Notes: generated from the sequence alone by a model not told the origin. A stretch of DNA of 64,000 bases from Acidobacteriota bacterium (GCA_018268955.1 JAFDVO010000029.1:16244-80243), one strand, 5' to 3'; positions 33,526 to 42,700 are shown, numbered from the stretch's first letter. Translations and numbers: made by a program.

Positions 33526-33536
33526 GACGTCCCGCG

Positions 33537-33542
33537 TACAAT
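33537..33542 (+). promoter_or_regulatory. -10 box of the parvulin lipoprotein gene
   Basis: TACAAT ends exactly 6 nt before the ATG at 33549, the same word and spacing as at 23622. This also favours ATG 33549 over GTG 33543 as the start. Confidence 0.5.
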
Positions 33543-33548
33543 GTGCGG

Positions 33549-34661
33549 ATGCTCATTCACGAACGCCGCGCTCTCATTCCCGTTGTCTTCGCCTGTGCCG
33601 TCCTGGCGGGTGCCTGTCAGAATGCACCGCAGTCGCAGTCCTCCGCACCTGCCGCCGCGCCTGCGTCGGCCTCTCCCGACGTGTGGGCGACCGTCGACGG
33701 CCGCGACATCAAGCGCGAGGACATCGAGAAGGCGTTCCGTCGCACCACACCCCCCGGACAGTCGGTCTCGGACGAAGAGGCGATGACGGCCAAGCTGAAT
33801 CTCCTCGACCAGGCCATCACCGAGGACATCCTGCTCGCGAAGGCGCGTGAGCTGAACATCCAGGTGACCGACACGGACGTCGACACCGCCTACAACGAAG
33901 GCAAGAAGAACATCCCCGAGGACGCATTCAACAAGGAGCTCGGCGCGCGCAACATCAGCTCTGCCGACATGCGTGAGAGCGTCCGGCGCGACCTGCTCGC
34001 GCAGAAGGTCATCGAGCGCGAGGTCACCTCGAAGGTGACCGTCAGCGATCAGGAAGTGACCGACTTCTTCAACGCGAACAAGGCGCAGTTCAACCTCCCC
34101 GAGGACGCGTTCCGCATCGCGCAGATCGTCGTCACCGGCCAGAAGGATCAGCAGATCGCGAACCGGACGGGCGACGATGCGGCGACGCCACAGGCGGCGC
34201 AGGCGAAAGTGCAGATGCTCATGGAGCGACTGAAGGCCGGCACGCCCTTCCCGGATCTCGCGATGGACTACTCCGAGGATCCCGAGTCGGCACCGCGCGG
34301 TGGCGACGTCGGGCTGGTGCCGATCTCGGCGTTGAACCAGGCGCCGAAGCCGCTGCGCGACGCCGTGCTGAAGGCGCAGCCCGGCTCGGTGAACGTGGTG
34401 CAGATGGAAGGCGGCTTCACGATCGTCGCATTGGTAGCCAAGCAGGCGAAGGGGCAGCGCGACCTGAGCATGCCCGAGGTGAAGGACGGCATCACGAACA
34501 CGCTCAAGAGCCGTCGCGAGCAGCTGCTGCGCACGGCCTACCTCGAGGCGTCCCGCAACAGGGCGAACGTCGTCAACTTCCTCGCACGCCGGATCGTCGA
34601 CGGACAGGGGAAGGTCCCGGCCGCGCCGGCGCTTGCTCCGTCAGCGGGAAGCTCGAAGTAG
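33549..34661 (+). CDS. SurA-like parvulin peptidyl-prolyl isomerase, lipoprotein
   Basis: The 370-aa product has a lipobox (VLAGAC) and an Ala/Ser-rich linker, then a SurA-N helical region (VWATVDGRDIKREDIEKAF, EDILLAKARELNIQVTD). The parvulin domain is at ~190-310: FRIAQIVVTGQKDQQ, LMERLKAGTPFPDLAMDYSE, GGDVGLVPISALNQAP and VNVVQMEGGFTIVALV. A C-terminal helix returns to the chaperone core. Such proteins fold outer-membrane proteins in the periplasm. Start choice rests on the TACAAT spacing. Confidence 0.88.
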   Translation: MLIHERRALIPVVFACAVLAGACQNAPQSQSSAPAAAPASASPDVWATVDGRDIKREDIEKAFRRTTPPGQSVSDEEAMTAKLNLLDQAITEDILLAKARELNIQVTDTDVDTAYNEGKKNIPEDAFNKELGARNISSADMRESVRRDLLAQKVIEREVTSKVTVSDQEVTDFFNANKAQFNLPEDAFRIAQIVVTGQKDQQIANRTGDDAATPQAAQAKVQMLMERLKAGTPFPDLAMDYSEDPESAPRGGDVGLVPISALNQAPKPLRDAVLKAQPGSVNVVQMEGGFTIVALVAKQAKGQRDLSMPEVKDGITNTLKSRREQLLRTAYLEASRNRANVVNFLARRIVDGQGKVPAAPALAPSAGSSK

Positions 34662-34674
34662 CTGACCGGTCGCG

Positions 34675-35739
34675 TCACACGATGTAGTTGCCCTGGCTGG
34701 AGACGTCGATGCCGAGCTGGCGTTGCCAGCCAGGGTTCAACGTAATCACATACCGGAAGCGCAGGTCCCAGATCAGCACCTTGAGGTCGAAGGTGCCCTG
34801 CAGGCAATAGGGCTTCGCGTCGGGCACGAAGACCACGCAGGGGAAATCGATGCTGCTGACCATCGGCCGCCCCGCTTCGTCGCTGTGGTGGACCACGTTC
34901 CCGCCACGGTAACCGGTCGCCATCACGCCCGCGTTGATCGCGTCGCGAATGACCGCGAGCCGCCCGGTCATGTTCCCCATATGCGGATCCTCGTGCGCGA
35001 TGTAGCTGGCCAGCGGCTGGCGGAAACGATCGCTGCCTGGCACCATCCGCTGGTCCATGCCGTGCGCATCGTAGTCATCGCGCTGCGGAAAGACCGCCCA
35101 CAGGTCGTAGTCGCCGGTCGTTGCCGCGCGGTAGGTGTTCCGCAGGTTCTCCGGGCACATCGGGTCGACCATCGCCATTACCGGCAGCAGATCGCCTGAC
35201 GCGGACGCCTGGTTCGGCGCCGTCAGGCCGCTCGACAGCCGCGACTCGTTCCTTCCGTAGAACACCGCCCACAGAATCTTCCCGTTCGCGCCAGGTCCGT
35301 CCATGGTGCGACGGAGCACGAACTCCATCTCTCGTCCGCCCGGCGAGGCTGCGCTGTAGCGCATCTCGTTGATGTTGCCGCCGCTCCGGCGCATGCGGCC
35401 CAGCGGACCTTCGAGCGCCTTGCGCCGCTCGTCCGTGAGGTAGAGCTGTATCTCGGTTCCGTGGGACTTGAGCAGGTCCTTGCGCTGCCCTTCGATGTCG
35501 GGGTTCTTCGTGAAGCGCGGGTCGGCCATGACGAACCCGGCCATCGGTCCCCAGGGACAGCTCTTCGCCTTGTTGTGGAAGCCTTTTGTGGCGTAGCTCT
35601 CGAGCAGGAGGCCGGTGGCCCACTTGCCCACCGCACGCGATGCGATCACGCAGTGGTGCTGCTCAGCGACGCGCTGGAAGACGGCCGCGTGCTGTTCGGG
35701 CATCCCGGTTTCAGCGACGGCAAGGGGACCTCGAAGCAT
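34675..35739 (-). CDS. Nucleotidyl cyclase of the edema factor/CyaA/ExoY family
   Basis: ATG follows GGAGGG. The 354-aa product aligns by motif with anthrax edema factor, Bordetella CyaA and Pseudomonas ExoY. ASRAVGKWATGLLLESYATK (33-52) and GFHNKAKSCPWGPMAGFV (53-70) match the family's R...TKGxxxKGKSSxWGPxAG core: R35, K52 and K59 fall on the substrate-binding Arg and Lys positions, and K57 is where ExoY has Lys and edema factor has His. TTGDYDLWAVFP supplies the two metal Asp (D210, D212). GNMTGRLAVIRD and TGYRGGNVVHHSDE match the C-terminal adenine-binding loop with its His. There is no signal peptide or targeting domain. Known members are activated by host actin or calmodulin; here any activator is unknown. 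Confidence 0.8.
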   Translation of the reverse strand: MLRGPLAVAETGMPEQHAAVFQRVAEQHHCVIASRAVGKWATGLLLESYATKGFHNKAKSCPWGPMAGFVMADPRFTKNPDIEGQRKDLLKSHGTEIQLYLTDERRKALEGPLGRMRRSGGNINEMRYSAASPGGREMEFVLRRTMDGPGANGKILWAVFYGRNESRLSSGLTAPNQASASGDLLPVMAMVDPMCPENLRNTYRAATTGDYDLWAVFPQRDDYDAHGMDQRMVPGSDRFRQPLASYIAHEDPHMGNMTGRLAVIRDAINAGVMATGYRGGNVVHHSDEAGRPMVSSIDFPCVVFVPDAKPYCLQGTFDLKVLIWDLRFRYVITLNPGWQRQLGIDVSSQGNYIV

Positions 35740-36304
35740 GATGCCCTCCGGTTTCGGATGAGCTCATGCTACGCCCGTTTTCGAATCCGCCGCAGCAGCT
35801 CGCGCGGGGGGCGTATTGCGGAGGCGGAAGCGAGCGGTTGGCGAAGATTGGCTGGGAGGTAGGGATTCGGCATCAGTCCCGGCGAGAGCCGGGCGATGCC
35901 GGAAGACGGACCGACCAGACAAACGACTGAGCTGTGAAGCGAGGAGATTGGCTGGGTGTTCGGGACGATTTCCGCAACTGGCTCATCCGTGCGGCCTGAG
36001 CTCCCCTCGCCTTCACAGCAGATCGACCAATCCTCTTGGGCCCGCTGCTGCATGCCCAGCGGCCTGACGGTCGGACCCATGGGCAGAAGCGCGGCTGGAC
36101 GGCTCCAGGAACCGTTGCGCCGCGACTCGCTCGATTCGAACCACGTCGCTGCGTCAGTCTTCCGTGAAGACGACGGTGCCCGCGAACGCCACGGGCAATT
36201 CACGCCGATCAAATGTGCGAGTGATGTTCTTGGCGGCCACCTTCAGGTTCCGAGTCTAGCGCGGGCGATCCCGACCTTCGACGACATGAGTCCGACAAGG
36301 GCAA
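35740..36304. other. 565-bp stretch without a supported gene
   Basis: Open frames on both strands here lack ribosome-binding sites, family motifs or sensible composition. It holds the upstream region of the cyclase gene and the 3' side of the DUF4189 gene. It may mark the left edge of an acquired region, but no integrase, repeat or tRNA was seen. Confidence 0.6.
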
Positions 36305-37117
36305 TCAACGCGCCGAGCACATAGCAAGCGCCGCTGATTCGGCCACAGATTGCGAGCCGCCAAGACCCCAACCCCATTGATTGCCTGACGCCCGAGCGAG
36401 GGCGCCACACTGACTCTGAAACCAAACAGCCGAAAAGCAATCGCCACGCGCACACTCTTGAATGGCACGGTTTTCAGCGCCACTGCGACTGCTAAATCCG
36501 TTGGACCAACCGCACGCGCCCGATCCGGGCGAGTATGCGATCGCACCGAATGTGTTCGAAGAAGTGCACGCCCAGCAGATTACAGAGCAGGAGACCGGCT
36601 GAGTCGCGCTCCCCGAAATGTTAACAATCAAGGTTCCGCCGTTGGTCGTGCGAACGATGATCTGAGAAGCTCGTGAGCCGGCACTGCCGGATGGCCTGAA
36701 CGATATCGTCAGCGAGCACGTTGAGTTAACGGCGAGAGTGCCGGGAATCTGACACGTCGTTGTCGTCGGAAAGGTGCTCTGATCAGAATTGCTCATCTCC
36801 GAGAACTGCAGCGGTGCGTTTCCGGTAAACGAGATTGTGATGACGAACGTCGTCTGACTCGTCGTGCCGATTGTCGTCGATGGGAAGACCACGCTTTGTC
36901 GGTCGACGCTCGCCGTTGTGGTCGGTGCTGTCGGCGATGTAGGGCTGCCGGTCGACGACGAGGAGGAGTCGTCCTTCGTACACGCCACAGCAATGACGAG
37001 TGCAATGACCACCGCGAGTCGTGCCGCGAGGGTGGAGGAACTCACCGATATGCAATTCACACGCGGAATTCGCGGCACAAACCCCCATGCCCTCTGGCGA
37101 AGCGGAGAATCACTCAT
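36305..37117 (-). CDS. Lipoprotein with Ig-like and DUF4189 domains
   Basis: The start MSDSPLRQRAWG is followed by a second hydrophobic stretch with a lipobox (VIALVIAVAC). A Ser/Thr-rich linker (SSSSSTGSPTSPTAPTTT) precedes an Ig-like or ASH-type beta domain (~95-185: VVFPSTTIGTTSQTTFVI, FRPSGSAGSRASQIIVRTT). The end (~195-270) is a DUF4189 domain: GAIAYSPGSGACGWSNG, ECARGDCFSAVWFQSQCGAL and AESAALAMC, with cysteines likely in disulfides. The 270-aa product is exported and lipid-anchored. It is the first of five minus-strand envelope genes. Function unknown. Confidence 0.72.
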   Translation of the reverse strand: MSDSPLRQRAWGFVPRIPRVNCISVSSSTLAARLAVVIALVIAVACTKDDSSSSSTGSPTSPTAPTTTASVDRQSVVFPSTTIGTTSQTTFVITISFTGNAPLQFSEMSNSDQSTFPTTTTCQIPGTLAVNSTCSLTISFRPSGSAGSRASQIIVRTTNGGTLIVNISGSATQPVSCSVICWACTSSNTFGAIAYSPGSGACGWSNGFSSRSGAENRAIQECARGDCFSAVWFQSQCGALARASGNQWGWGLGGSQSVAESAALAMCSAR

Positions 37118-37457
37118 AACATCTCGTCCTTGCCAATTCCCTCGAGGAAGCACAACCGAGAGTCGCGCACAGTCAGCTGTACAGGTGACACGCGCACGGA
37201 GTCTACCCCACAAGTTAAGACCTCAAGACGAACATGCTTCCACGCGCGGTCTGAATACCACTGCGTGGCGTGACGCGATCGAGCATCCGCACCCTACGGG
37301 AGGGACGGGGAACTCTGCGGACTCGGAGTGTCAATAACCAACACCAGTGGCGACTTAAGCCGGACCAGACACGCCCAACCAGCCGCCTTGGTGGACGCGA
37401 ACGTTGAGTGTCGCAGACACCCGCTTCGCAACGACACGTCCTCTATTTCGCACAGGC
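37118..37457. other. 340-bp gap, upstream region of the DUF4189 gene
   Basis: No reading frame here is supported by a start signal or family motif. It must hold the promoter of the DUF4189 lipoprotein gene, and probably the terminator of the gene that ends at 37458, but no clear box or hairpin was identified. Confidence 0.5.
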
Positions 37458-38405
37458 TCACCGGCGAAGTACATTTGCGGCAAACCACGTCTTCAGCTCA
37501 GTGTCTTGAATGCCGGCATGGATCTGGGATCGGTCGCGCCAAATCCGCCAGCTGCGCATGTCAGCTCCGCCTTCGACGATGAGCCGAAGAGCTTGGGCCG
37601 CCTCGTCAGCCTTGATGATCCGGTAGGCCTCACAGTCCATGAAGCAGAATCCCTGAATGAGCTTTCCGAGATCGTGATAGTTCGTGTTGTCGCTCATGAT
37701 CCAAACCATGGCCTGGCGCACGGGGTACTGGGACGACTTGGCAAGCAGCGGCGCGACGAATGCCAGGTTCTGGTTGGACACTCGGCGCACGGTCATGCGA
37801 TCAGCCTTGTCCGGGACGTCCTTGGCCCAGTTTGTACAGGCGACGGGGACAGTGGCAGAACTGGGTGAACCGACGACCAGACGTACCGTTGTTGACTCGG
37901 TTGTCATCATGGTCTGGTCTGATCGGTCCGCCGGTACGAAGAGCAACCCCGCCGGGATCTCGACCTGAAGCGGGTAGGCCGTTCGTGCACTGACGGTCAC
38001 CGAGACCGACTCGATCCCATTGCCGGAGGCCGATAGCTCGACCTTGCCCTGTTGCAGCAAGTCGAGCAGATCACGCGGTCCGTAATCGCCAGACGCCAAC
38101 AAGGCGCGTGCCTCGCGTTCCCGCCGATGTCCAGGGTATTGGCGCAGGAAGGCGTCAAGCGCCGGCCCGTTGCCTTCGGTGATGGCGCGCTCATAAGGCC
38201 CGTCGTCATTGCGCAGGGCCGACACGCGCTGGTTTGCCTGCTCGGTATGCGGCCCCGAGGTGTAGACAGCCGTGTACGCGAGGAGTGATGCGATGTCGTC
38301 GGTGGCGGTCGCCTGAGCCCAGGCCTGCTGTTCTGGGCGTACCTTCTGTGTGTAGTAGCCCCAAACCACCAGACCCGCGACAATGACAATTAGCAACTTC
38401 CGCAT
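37458..38405 (-). CDS. Exported or membrane-anchored protein, function unknown
   Basis: The ATG has GGAGAGG upstream. The 315-aa product opens with a short uncleaved-looking signal (LLIVIVAGLVVWGYY). A helical region follows, containing a segment like a peptidase-linked TPR (AITEGNGPALDAFLRQYPGH, REREARALLASG), then a beta-rich part (LSASGNGIESVSVTVSARTA, VEIPAGLLFVPAD). The C-terminal third has a cysteine-containing helix (LIQGFCFMDCEAYRI). I do not recognise a family. It belongs to the minus-strand envelope set. Confidence 0.6.
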   Translation of the reverse strand: MRKLLIVIVAGLVVWGYYTQKVRPEQQAWAQATATDDIASLLAYTAVYTSGPHTEQANQRVSALRNDDGPYERAITEGNGPALDAFLRQYPGHRREREARALLASGDYGPRDLLDLLQQGKVELSASGNGIESVSVTVSARTAYPLQVEIPAGLLFVPADRSDQTMMTTESTTVRLVVGSPSSATVPVACTNWAKDVPDKADRMTVRRVSNQNLAFVAPLLAKSSQYPVRQAMVWIMSDNTNYHDLGKLIQGFCFMDCEAYRIIKADEAAQALRLIVEGGADMRSWRIWRDRSQIHAGIQDTELKTWFAANVLRR

Positions 38406-38653
38406 GGTACCTCTCCTCTCTACTAACCGCCGGTCGTCCTGTCGAAAGGCTGGACATCGACTTGCGCCTGGCAGGGGCTCCTCACCTCCCGCGTCATGCT
38501 GTCCGCCGAGAGCCGAGCGTGATGTTGGACGGGGCCGACGGCGATGCGTAACCGCGCAGCCGGGCCGCCACCGTTCCAGCCCAGAGCGGGAGCAGCACTC
38601 GGAGACGACCGACCCGTGGGATTCGCGACCACGTGCGCACAGACGACCTCAGC

Positions 38654-39700
38654 TCAGAACTCTCGATCCGGACACGACAGAAGGATCTCGCCCAGAAGAT
38701 CCTCCGGCTGCGCGTTCTTCGGAGTGACCTCGAGCCTCGCAGCCCGCGTAGTTACGGTAATCGATCGCCGGCCTGCCTTGACCGCACGGAGTTCCTGGCA
38801 GGCAGCGCCGAATGCGGTCCCGTCGACGGACGTGCCCGTCTCTCGGTACTCGATGCGACCGTCGGTGATCACCATCTCGCCTGGCAGCTTACCGCGAGTC
38901 ACTGGGAAAGACGCGGCGCCTGTCACCGCAGCTTCCAGCTGATCAAAGCCTCGATCAGAGGCGATGCTCAATGCGGCTGTCAGGCGATCGATCCTGCGAA
39001 GGGCCGCGGCGGCTCGAAGACGGTTCCTTCGGATGGCACCATCTCCGCTCATCGCTGCGATGTTTCCCATCAGCCCCACAATGGCGCCAACCGCGGTGCC
39101 GTTGTTCTGGCTGTTGGCCTCGGCTCTTAGAGCCGAGTTATCTTGCGTCTGCTTTTCAGCGGCCTCGGAGTATTGCTTGAACCTCCCATCGAGACTGCGG
39201 ATCTGAGTGATCACCGACTCGACTCCTTCCAGTAGGACCCGCTGTGCCGCATCCCCTTTTTCGCGGAGTTCGGCAGTGCTTGTCCTCAGTGCCTTGGCCG
39301 CACTCATCTCAAGAGCGGCTGCCGCCTCAAATTCGCGTGCCAGCTCAAGCGCCTTGCTGGCAGCATGTTGCTGTCCGATCCGCTCCCGAACGATTGGGAT
39401 CAGCTCGACGTGCAATACGGTGTCGCGGGCTGTGACGTCCACTTGCCGTTCCCAGTAGTCTTCCTCCCCGAGTGACGCAGCGAATACATGTGCGCCCGGG
39501 GCAACGCGAATCACGGCTGGACGGCCGGCGTCGACCCGGACAGGCGCCCGACCGTCGATGCTCACAATGCAGCTCACGTCTGCACTGACCCGGACACTCG
39601 TCAGGGCTCCGCGTCCGACCTGCTCGGCCCAGATCGGCGCCGCGACGCCCGGGAGAAGCAAGATCACGAGTGCCACGGTCTGCCAGACCTGTCGACCCAT
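38654..39700 (-). CDS. Secreted PEGA-like/coiled-coil protein, function unknown
   Basis: The ATG follows AAGGAGG. The 348-aa product has a signal peptide (TVALVILLLPGVAAPIWA), then a small beta domain of PEGA type (VRVSADVSCIVSIDGRAPVR, VRVAPGAHVFAAS). A long Ala- and Glu-rich helix follows (KALELAREFEAAAALEMSAA), likely coiled coil, then a Gly-containing hydrophobic stretch (NGTAVGAIVGLMGNIAAM) and a short C-terminal beta part. PEGA domains often appear near surface or kinase-linked systems. It is separated by 36 bp from the next gene upstream. Confidence 0.62.
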   Translation of the reverse strand: MGRQVWQTVALVILLLPGVAAPIWAEQVGRGALTSVRVSADVSCIVSIDGRAPVRVDAGRPAVIRVAPGAHVFAASLGEEDYWERQVDVTARDTVLHVELIPIVRERIGQQHAASKALELAREFEAAAALEMSAAKALRTSTAELREKGDAAQRVLLEGVESVITQIRSLDGRFKQYSEAAEKQTQDNSALRAEANSQNNGTAVGAIVGLMGNIAAMSGDGAIRRNRLRAAAALRRIDRLTAALSIASDRGFDQLEAAVTGAASFPVTRGKLPGEMVITDGRIEYRETGTSVDGTAFGAACQELRAVKAGRRSITVTTRAARLEVTPKNAQPEDLLGEILLSCPDREF

Positions 39701-39736
39701 CTCGGCCTCCTTGCTTGCAGGGTGTTGGACCGGCGC

Positions 39737-40750
39737 CTAGTACCTGACGGAGCACGACAGCGAGGCGGTATGCCAGCGCTGGTTGTTGATGAAGAGACCG
39801 GCGTTTGGATGGCGATCGGGACAGGTGCACGGTACCCAGTCAGGTGGAACCGCTGCCTTCAAGATGTCCGGAGGGATCGTGGGTGACGATTGCCGTCGGA
39901 CCGCCTCCTGCTTGGCACGTTCGGCATCGGCACGCTCGTCCCTTCCTTGCGCATGGTCGCGTTGAGCCCGATCCAGCCGGCCCCTTGCATCTTCGACATC
40001 GCGGTGTCGACGCTCCGAGTTCACCTTCGCTTTCGCTTGCATGTCGAGTTGCTCACTGGCGGTGAGAGTGGTCTGGTAGTTGTCAGCCGCGATCGCTCTT
40101 GCGGCGGATTCCGCCGCCTCTCGCATCCATCGATCCAGGGTGGAACTGTCGACCTGGCGAACCACGTTGCGGGTCCGCAGCGGGCTGTTGTCAGGCGGAA
40201 TACCATGCTCACTCTCCAGGCGTTCGATCTCGTCCCTCAGGTCCGCCAGCCTGGCCAATCGCTCACGGGGTTCCGCATCAGGCGGAGGCCCCGCTTCGTG
40301 CTCAGTGTCAATTGTCACGCGAGGATCCCTCGCCATGCCGGGACGGACCCGGCTCTTGACGGCGCCCATTCCCGCGAGCTCGAAGACGTTGTTCCAAAGA
40401 TCGAGGACTCTGTTGGCCTCAATCTCCTGCAGGGTGCGGTAGTAGTCTTCGTACTTTGGGGCCAGAGCGCGGCGAGTTGACGATGGAACAGCGTCGGAAT
40501 AGAGGAAGTCGTAGTACAGAAGGGAGTTCGCCGTTCGTGCCGGCGCGACGATTCGCAGTTCCGGTGCTGGTGCTCTAAACGGCGTCTCCTGCGGCGTGGC
40601 CGGGCTAGGCGTGGTCCCCCGAGTCTCGACCTTGTAACGCTCGACTTGCGCTGACGGCGGAGGGCCGGATTGCGCTCGCACAGTAACGGTGGCGGCGAGA
40701 ATCAGTGTCAAGAGGTGGGCATCACGCAGGGCGAAAAGTTGGCTTGTCAC
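39737..40750 (-). CDS. Secreted charged coiled-coil protein, function unknown
   Basis: GTG at 40750 with GGAG upstream fits better than the upstream ATG, because a signal peptide (LLTLILAATVTVRAQ) follows it. The 337-aa product has a Pro-rich linker, then helical segments (YYDFLYSDAVPSSTRRALAP, YEDYYRTLQEIEANRVLDLW). A highly charged Arg/Glu/Asp-rich coiled coil lies at ~240-290, and the cysteine-containing C-terminus includes WVPCTCPDRHPNAGLF. No family is recognised. Confidence 0.55.
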   Translation of the reverse strand: MTSQLFALRDAHLLTLILAATVTVRAQSGPPPSAQVERYKVETRGTTPSPATPQETPFRAPAPELRIVAPARTANSLLYYDFLYSDAVPSSTRRALAPKYEDYYRTLQEIEANRVLDLWNNVFELAGMGAVKSRVRPGMARDPRVTIDTEHEAGPPPDAEPRERLARLADLRDEIERLESEHGIPPDNSPLRTRNVVRQVDSSTLDRWMREAAESAARAIAADNYQTTLTASEQLDMQAKAKVNSERRHRDVEDARGRLDRAQRDHAQGRDERADAERAKQEAVRRQSSPTIPPDILKAAVPPDWVPCTCPDRHPNAGLFINNQRWHTASLSCSVRY

Positions 40751-40965
40751 TGCATGTCTCCGCGGACCCGGGTTTTGTCGTCTCTTCTTGTGCCCGACCA
40801 AACAGTGGTGCGGCATCAGCGTGCCGTGTCCCCCAAGTTGATGAGTTCGTCAGGGCGTCGTCGGTCGGCTGGCGCGGAGCCGACGACAACTCGCCCCAAG
40901 AAGTGGCCCCGACACACCGTGCACGCCCTGGGCGGGCAAAGCGATTCGGAGCTTTGCCACCAGAG

Positions 40966-41325
40966 CTAGAAATCCGATGGCGCCATCGGCGATTCGCCGA
41001 GGTTTCCGGCCGCAGAGTGAAGCGTGATCGTTGTCCGGCTGACGGAAGTGGGCGTCTCGGTAATGACAAAGGAATCTGTCCTTGTGTAGCGACACCCGTC
41101 CCGACGGCAGTAGCGGATCCGCAGTTCGTACAGCCCGCCCGAGACCGACACAGCCTGCCGGCCTCCCGGCGCGACCTGAACGAGCCCGCCGCTGGGCCCG
41201 ACGACCTTCACAGTGGCCTCGTCGGAGGACATGTTCACGATCGTCAGCGTCGGCCGCATCTGGGCATGAGCGGCAGCCGCGAGTAGCGCCCAGCAAGCGA
41301 TAGCGGTGAGGATTCGACGAAGCAT
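40966..41325 (-). CDS. Small secreted protein, function unknown
   Basis: ATG follows AAGGAGG at an ideal spacing. The 119-aa product has a signal peptide ending AAAHAQ and then a beta-rich domain: TLTIVNMSSDEATVKVVGPS, VQVAPGGRQAVSVSGGLYEL, with a Cys pair in YCRRDGC. It resembles small periplasmic beta-sandwich proteins. It is the first gene of the minus-strand envelope set, facing away from the sigma-factor gene. Confidence 0.65.
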   Translation of the reverse strand: MLRRILTAIACWALLAAAAHAQMRPTLTIVNMSSDEATVKVVGPSGGLVQVAPGGRQAVSVSGGLYELRIRYCRRDGCRYTRTDSFVITETPTSVSRTTITLHSAAGNLGESPMAPSDF

Positions 41326-41899
41326 CTTGGACCTCCTTTTCGTTCCCAAACACCAATACGCCAGGCCGGTCGCGATACAGCAAACGAGGGACTGGGAGCC
41401 GAGATTCGCCCGCCGAACAACATTGCTTTGCAGCTGAGTACGCCGGTTCCTCCGAACGCGCCGGCAAATCCGCCGAAGTCAGGCCGTGTCGTTTGGCGCC
41501 GACCAGATCCCCGCGGCGCTCGCACCAGAAGCCCGTAACCCTTTGATTCCATGGATGTACTAGGCATTCAGTGTGTCGAAGATCGTGTCGTCAAGTCGGT
41601 GAAGCCGCCACTGAGGAGGCGGAGGGACGACGCCTGCTTCCCGTATTTCCTGCCCAGCCGGCGTATATAGGGGTGGCCGCATAGAAACCAGGCCAGGGGT
41701 TGGCGGCGCGGCCTCCGCCGGGAGCCGCTTTTGAGTTCCGGCGCCGGACGAGCTTCAGTAGAATCGCCACACGTTCGAGTGGCCCGGCGCTCAGTTCGTC
41801 GGGCCACGGGGGATCGCGTGCTCCGTCGCCGGCTTTCTTAAGCGCCCAGTCTGAGCTGTGGCGGGAAGGCGGCTCGACCCGAAGGGCAGGCAAGGTGCT
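41326..41899. other. 574-bp divergent control region
   Basis: It separates the minus-strand envelope genes from the plus-strand sigma/chaperone cluster. Minus-strand frames at 41568-41929 have no start signals or motifs. Promoters for both sides are expected here, and a sigma factor encoded next to its own control region suggests self-regulation. No -35/-10 pair was clear enough to call. Confidence 0.5.
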
Positions 41900-42658
41900 A
41901 TGGGAAACAGCCGCGAGCCCGTTCCGCACTCGCCAGGGCGAGCGCCTTCTAAATCAGACCTCTTTTTCCCTCCCACCTCGTGGTCCCTGCTCGCGCGCGC
42001 CGCGGCGCCAGAAACGGTCACGCCAGCGGTCAATGAGTTCGCGGACTTGTACTACGCCGCCGTACGGGGCTTCATCTTGTCGATCGTACGCAACCCCGCG
42101 GAGGCAGAAGAGCTCACACAGAAGTTCTTCCTCGTGACTGTGCTCGAGGGTCAGCTCCTTCGTCGTGCTGACCGAACCGAAGGCAGGTTTCGCGAGTACT
42201 TGAAGCAGGCCGTTCGCAACTTCCTCGTTGATGACCACCGATACCGAACGCGCAAGAAAAGACGTGCGGCGGAGCCGGACCTCCGCCCAGATGGTTTGAA
42301 GGGTGGCTGGGAGACGGTTGTTCTCAAGGAGTCTCCTGCGCACGATGCGGCGTTTCTTCGGGGGTGGGCTCAGAGCCTGGTTCGAACGGCAATCGAGCGA
42401 GTTCGAACCACATGCGAGCGGAAGGGACAAGAGCAGCACTTCCGGTTGTTTGCGGGTCGTTTCCTGGCTTCCACCCAAGACATGCCTGCATGGCGCGAGC
42501 TCGGCGAACCTTTCGGCCTGGATGAGAAGACCGCACGTAGTCGCGCTGAAACCGTCGCGAGGCACTTTCGCACGGCCATTCGGGAGCTGATCGCAACTGA
42601 AGGCGGAACCGGGGAGGGTACCGATGAGGAGATCCTCGAGTTGATTTCGCTCTTCTGA
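41900..42658 (+). CDS. ECF-like sigma-70 family factor
   Basis: The ATG with AAGGT upstream gives 252 aa; an earlier ATG at 41858 is possible. Region 2 is visible as FADLYYAAVRGFILSIVRNP and AEAEELTQKFFLVTVLEGQL, with GRFREYLKQAVRNFLVDDHR. A spacer of ~60 residues is longer than in classical ECF factors. Region 4 has WRELGEPFGLDEKTARSRAE and VARHFRTAIRELIATE. This type of factor is often encoded next to Hanks kinases in Planctomycetes and Acidobacteria. It probably drives the downstream cluster; no anti-sigma factor is obvious, unless the next gene serves. Confidence 0.75.
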   Translation: MGNSREPVPHSPGRAPSKSDLFFPPTSWSLLARAAAPETVTPAVNEFADLYYAAVRGFILSIVRNPAEAEELTQKFFLVTVLEGQLLRRADRTEGRFREYLKQAVRNFLVDDHRYRTRKKRRAAEPDLRPDGLKGGWETVVLKESPAHDAAFLRGWAQSLVRTAIERVRTTCERKGQEQHFRLFAGRFLASTQDMPAWRELGEPFGLDEKTARSRAETVARHFRTAIRELIATEGGTGEGTDEEILELISLF

Positions 42659-42700
42659 TCGCAAACCGACTGACCAACGCCGGAGCGAGAAAGGGATGTG

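Noticed and set aside
35769..36324. Coding frames of 120-150 codons on both strands
   Set aside because: No start signals or family motifs, odd composition and conflict between strands.
41568..41929. Small minus-strand genes upstream of the sigma factor
   Set aside because: No ribosome-binding sites or motifs; the stretch is better explained as a control region.
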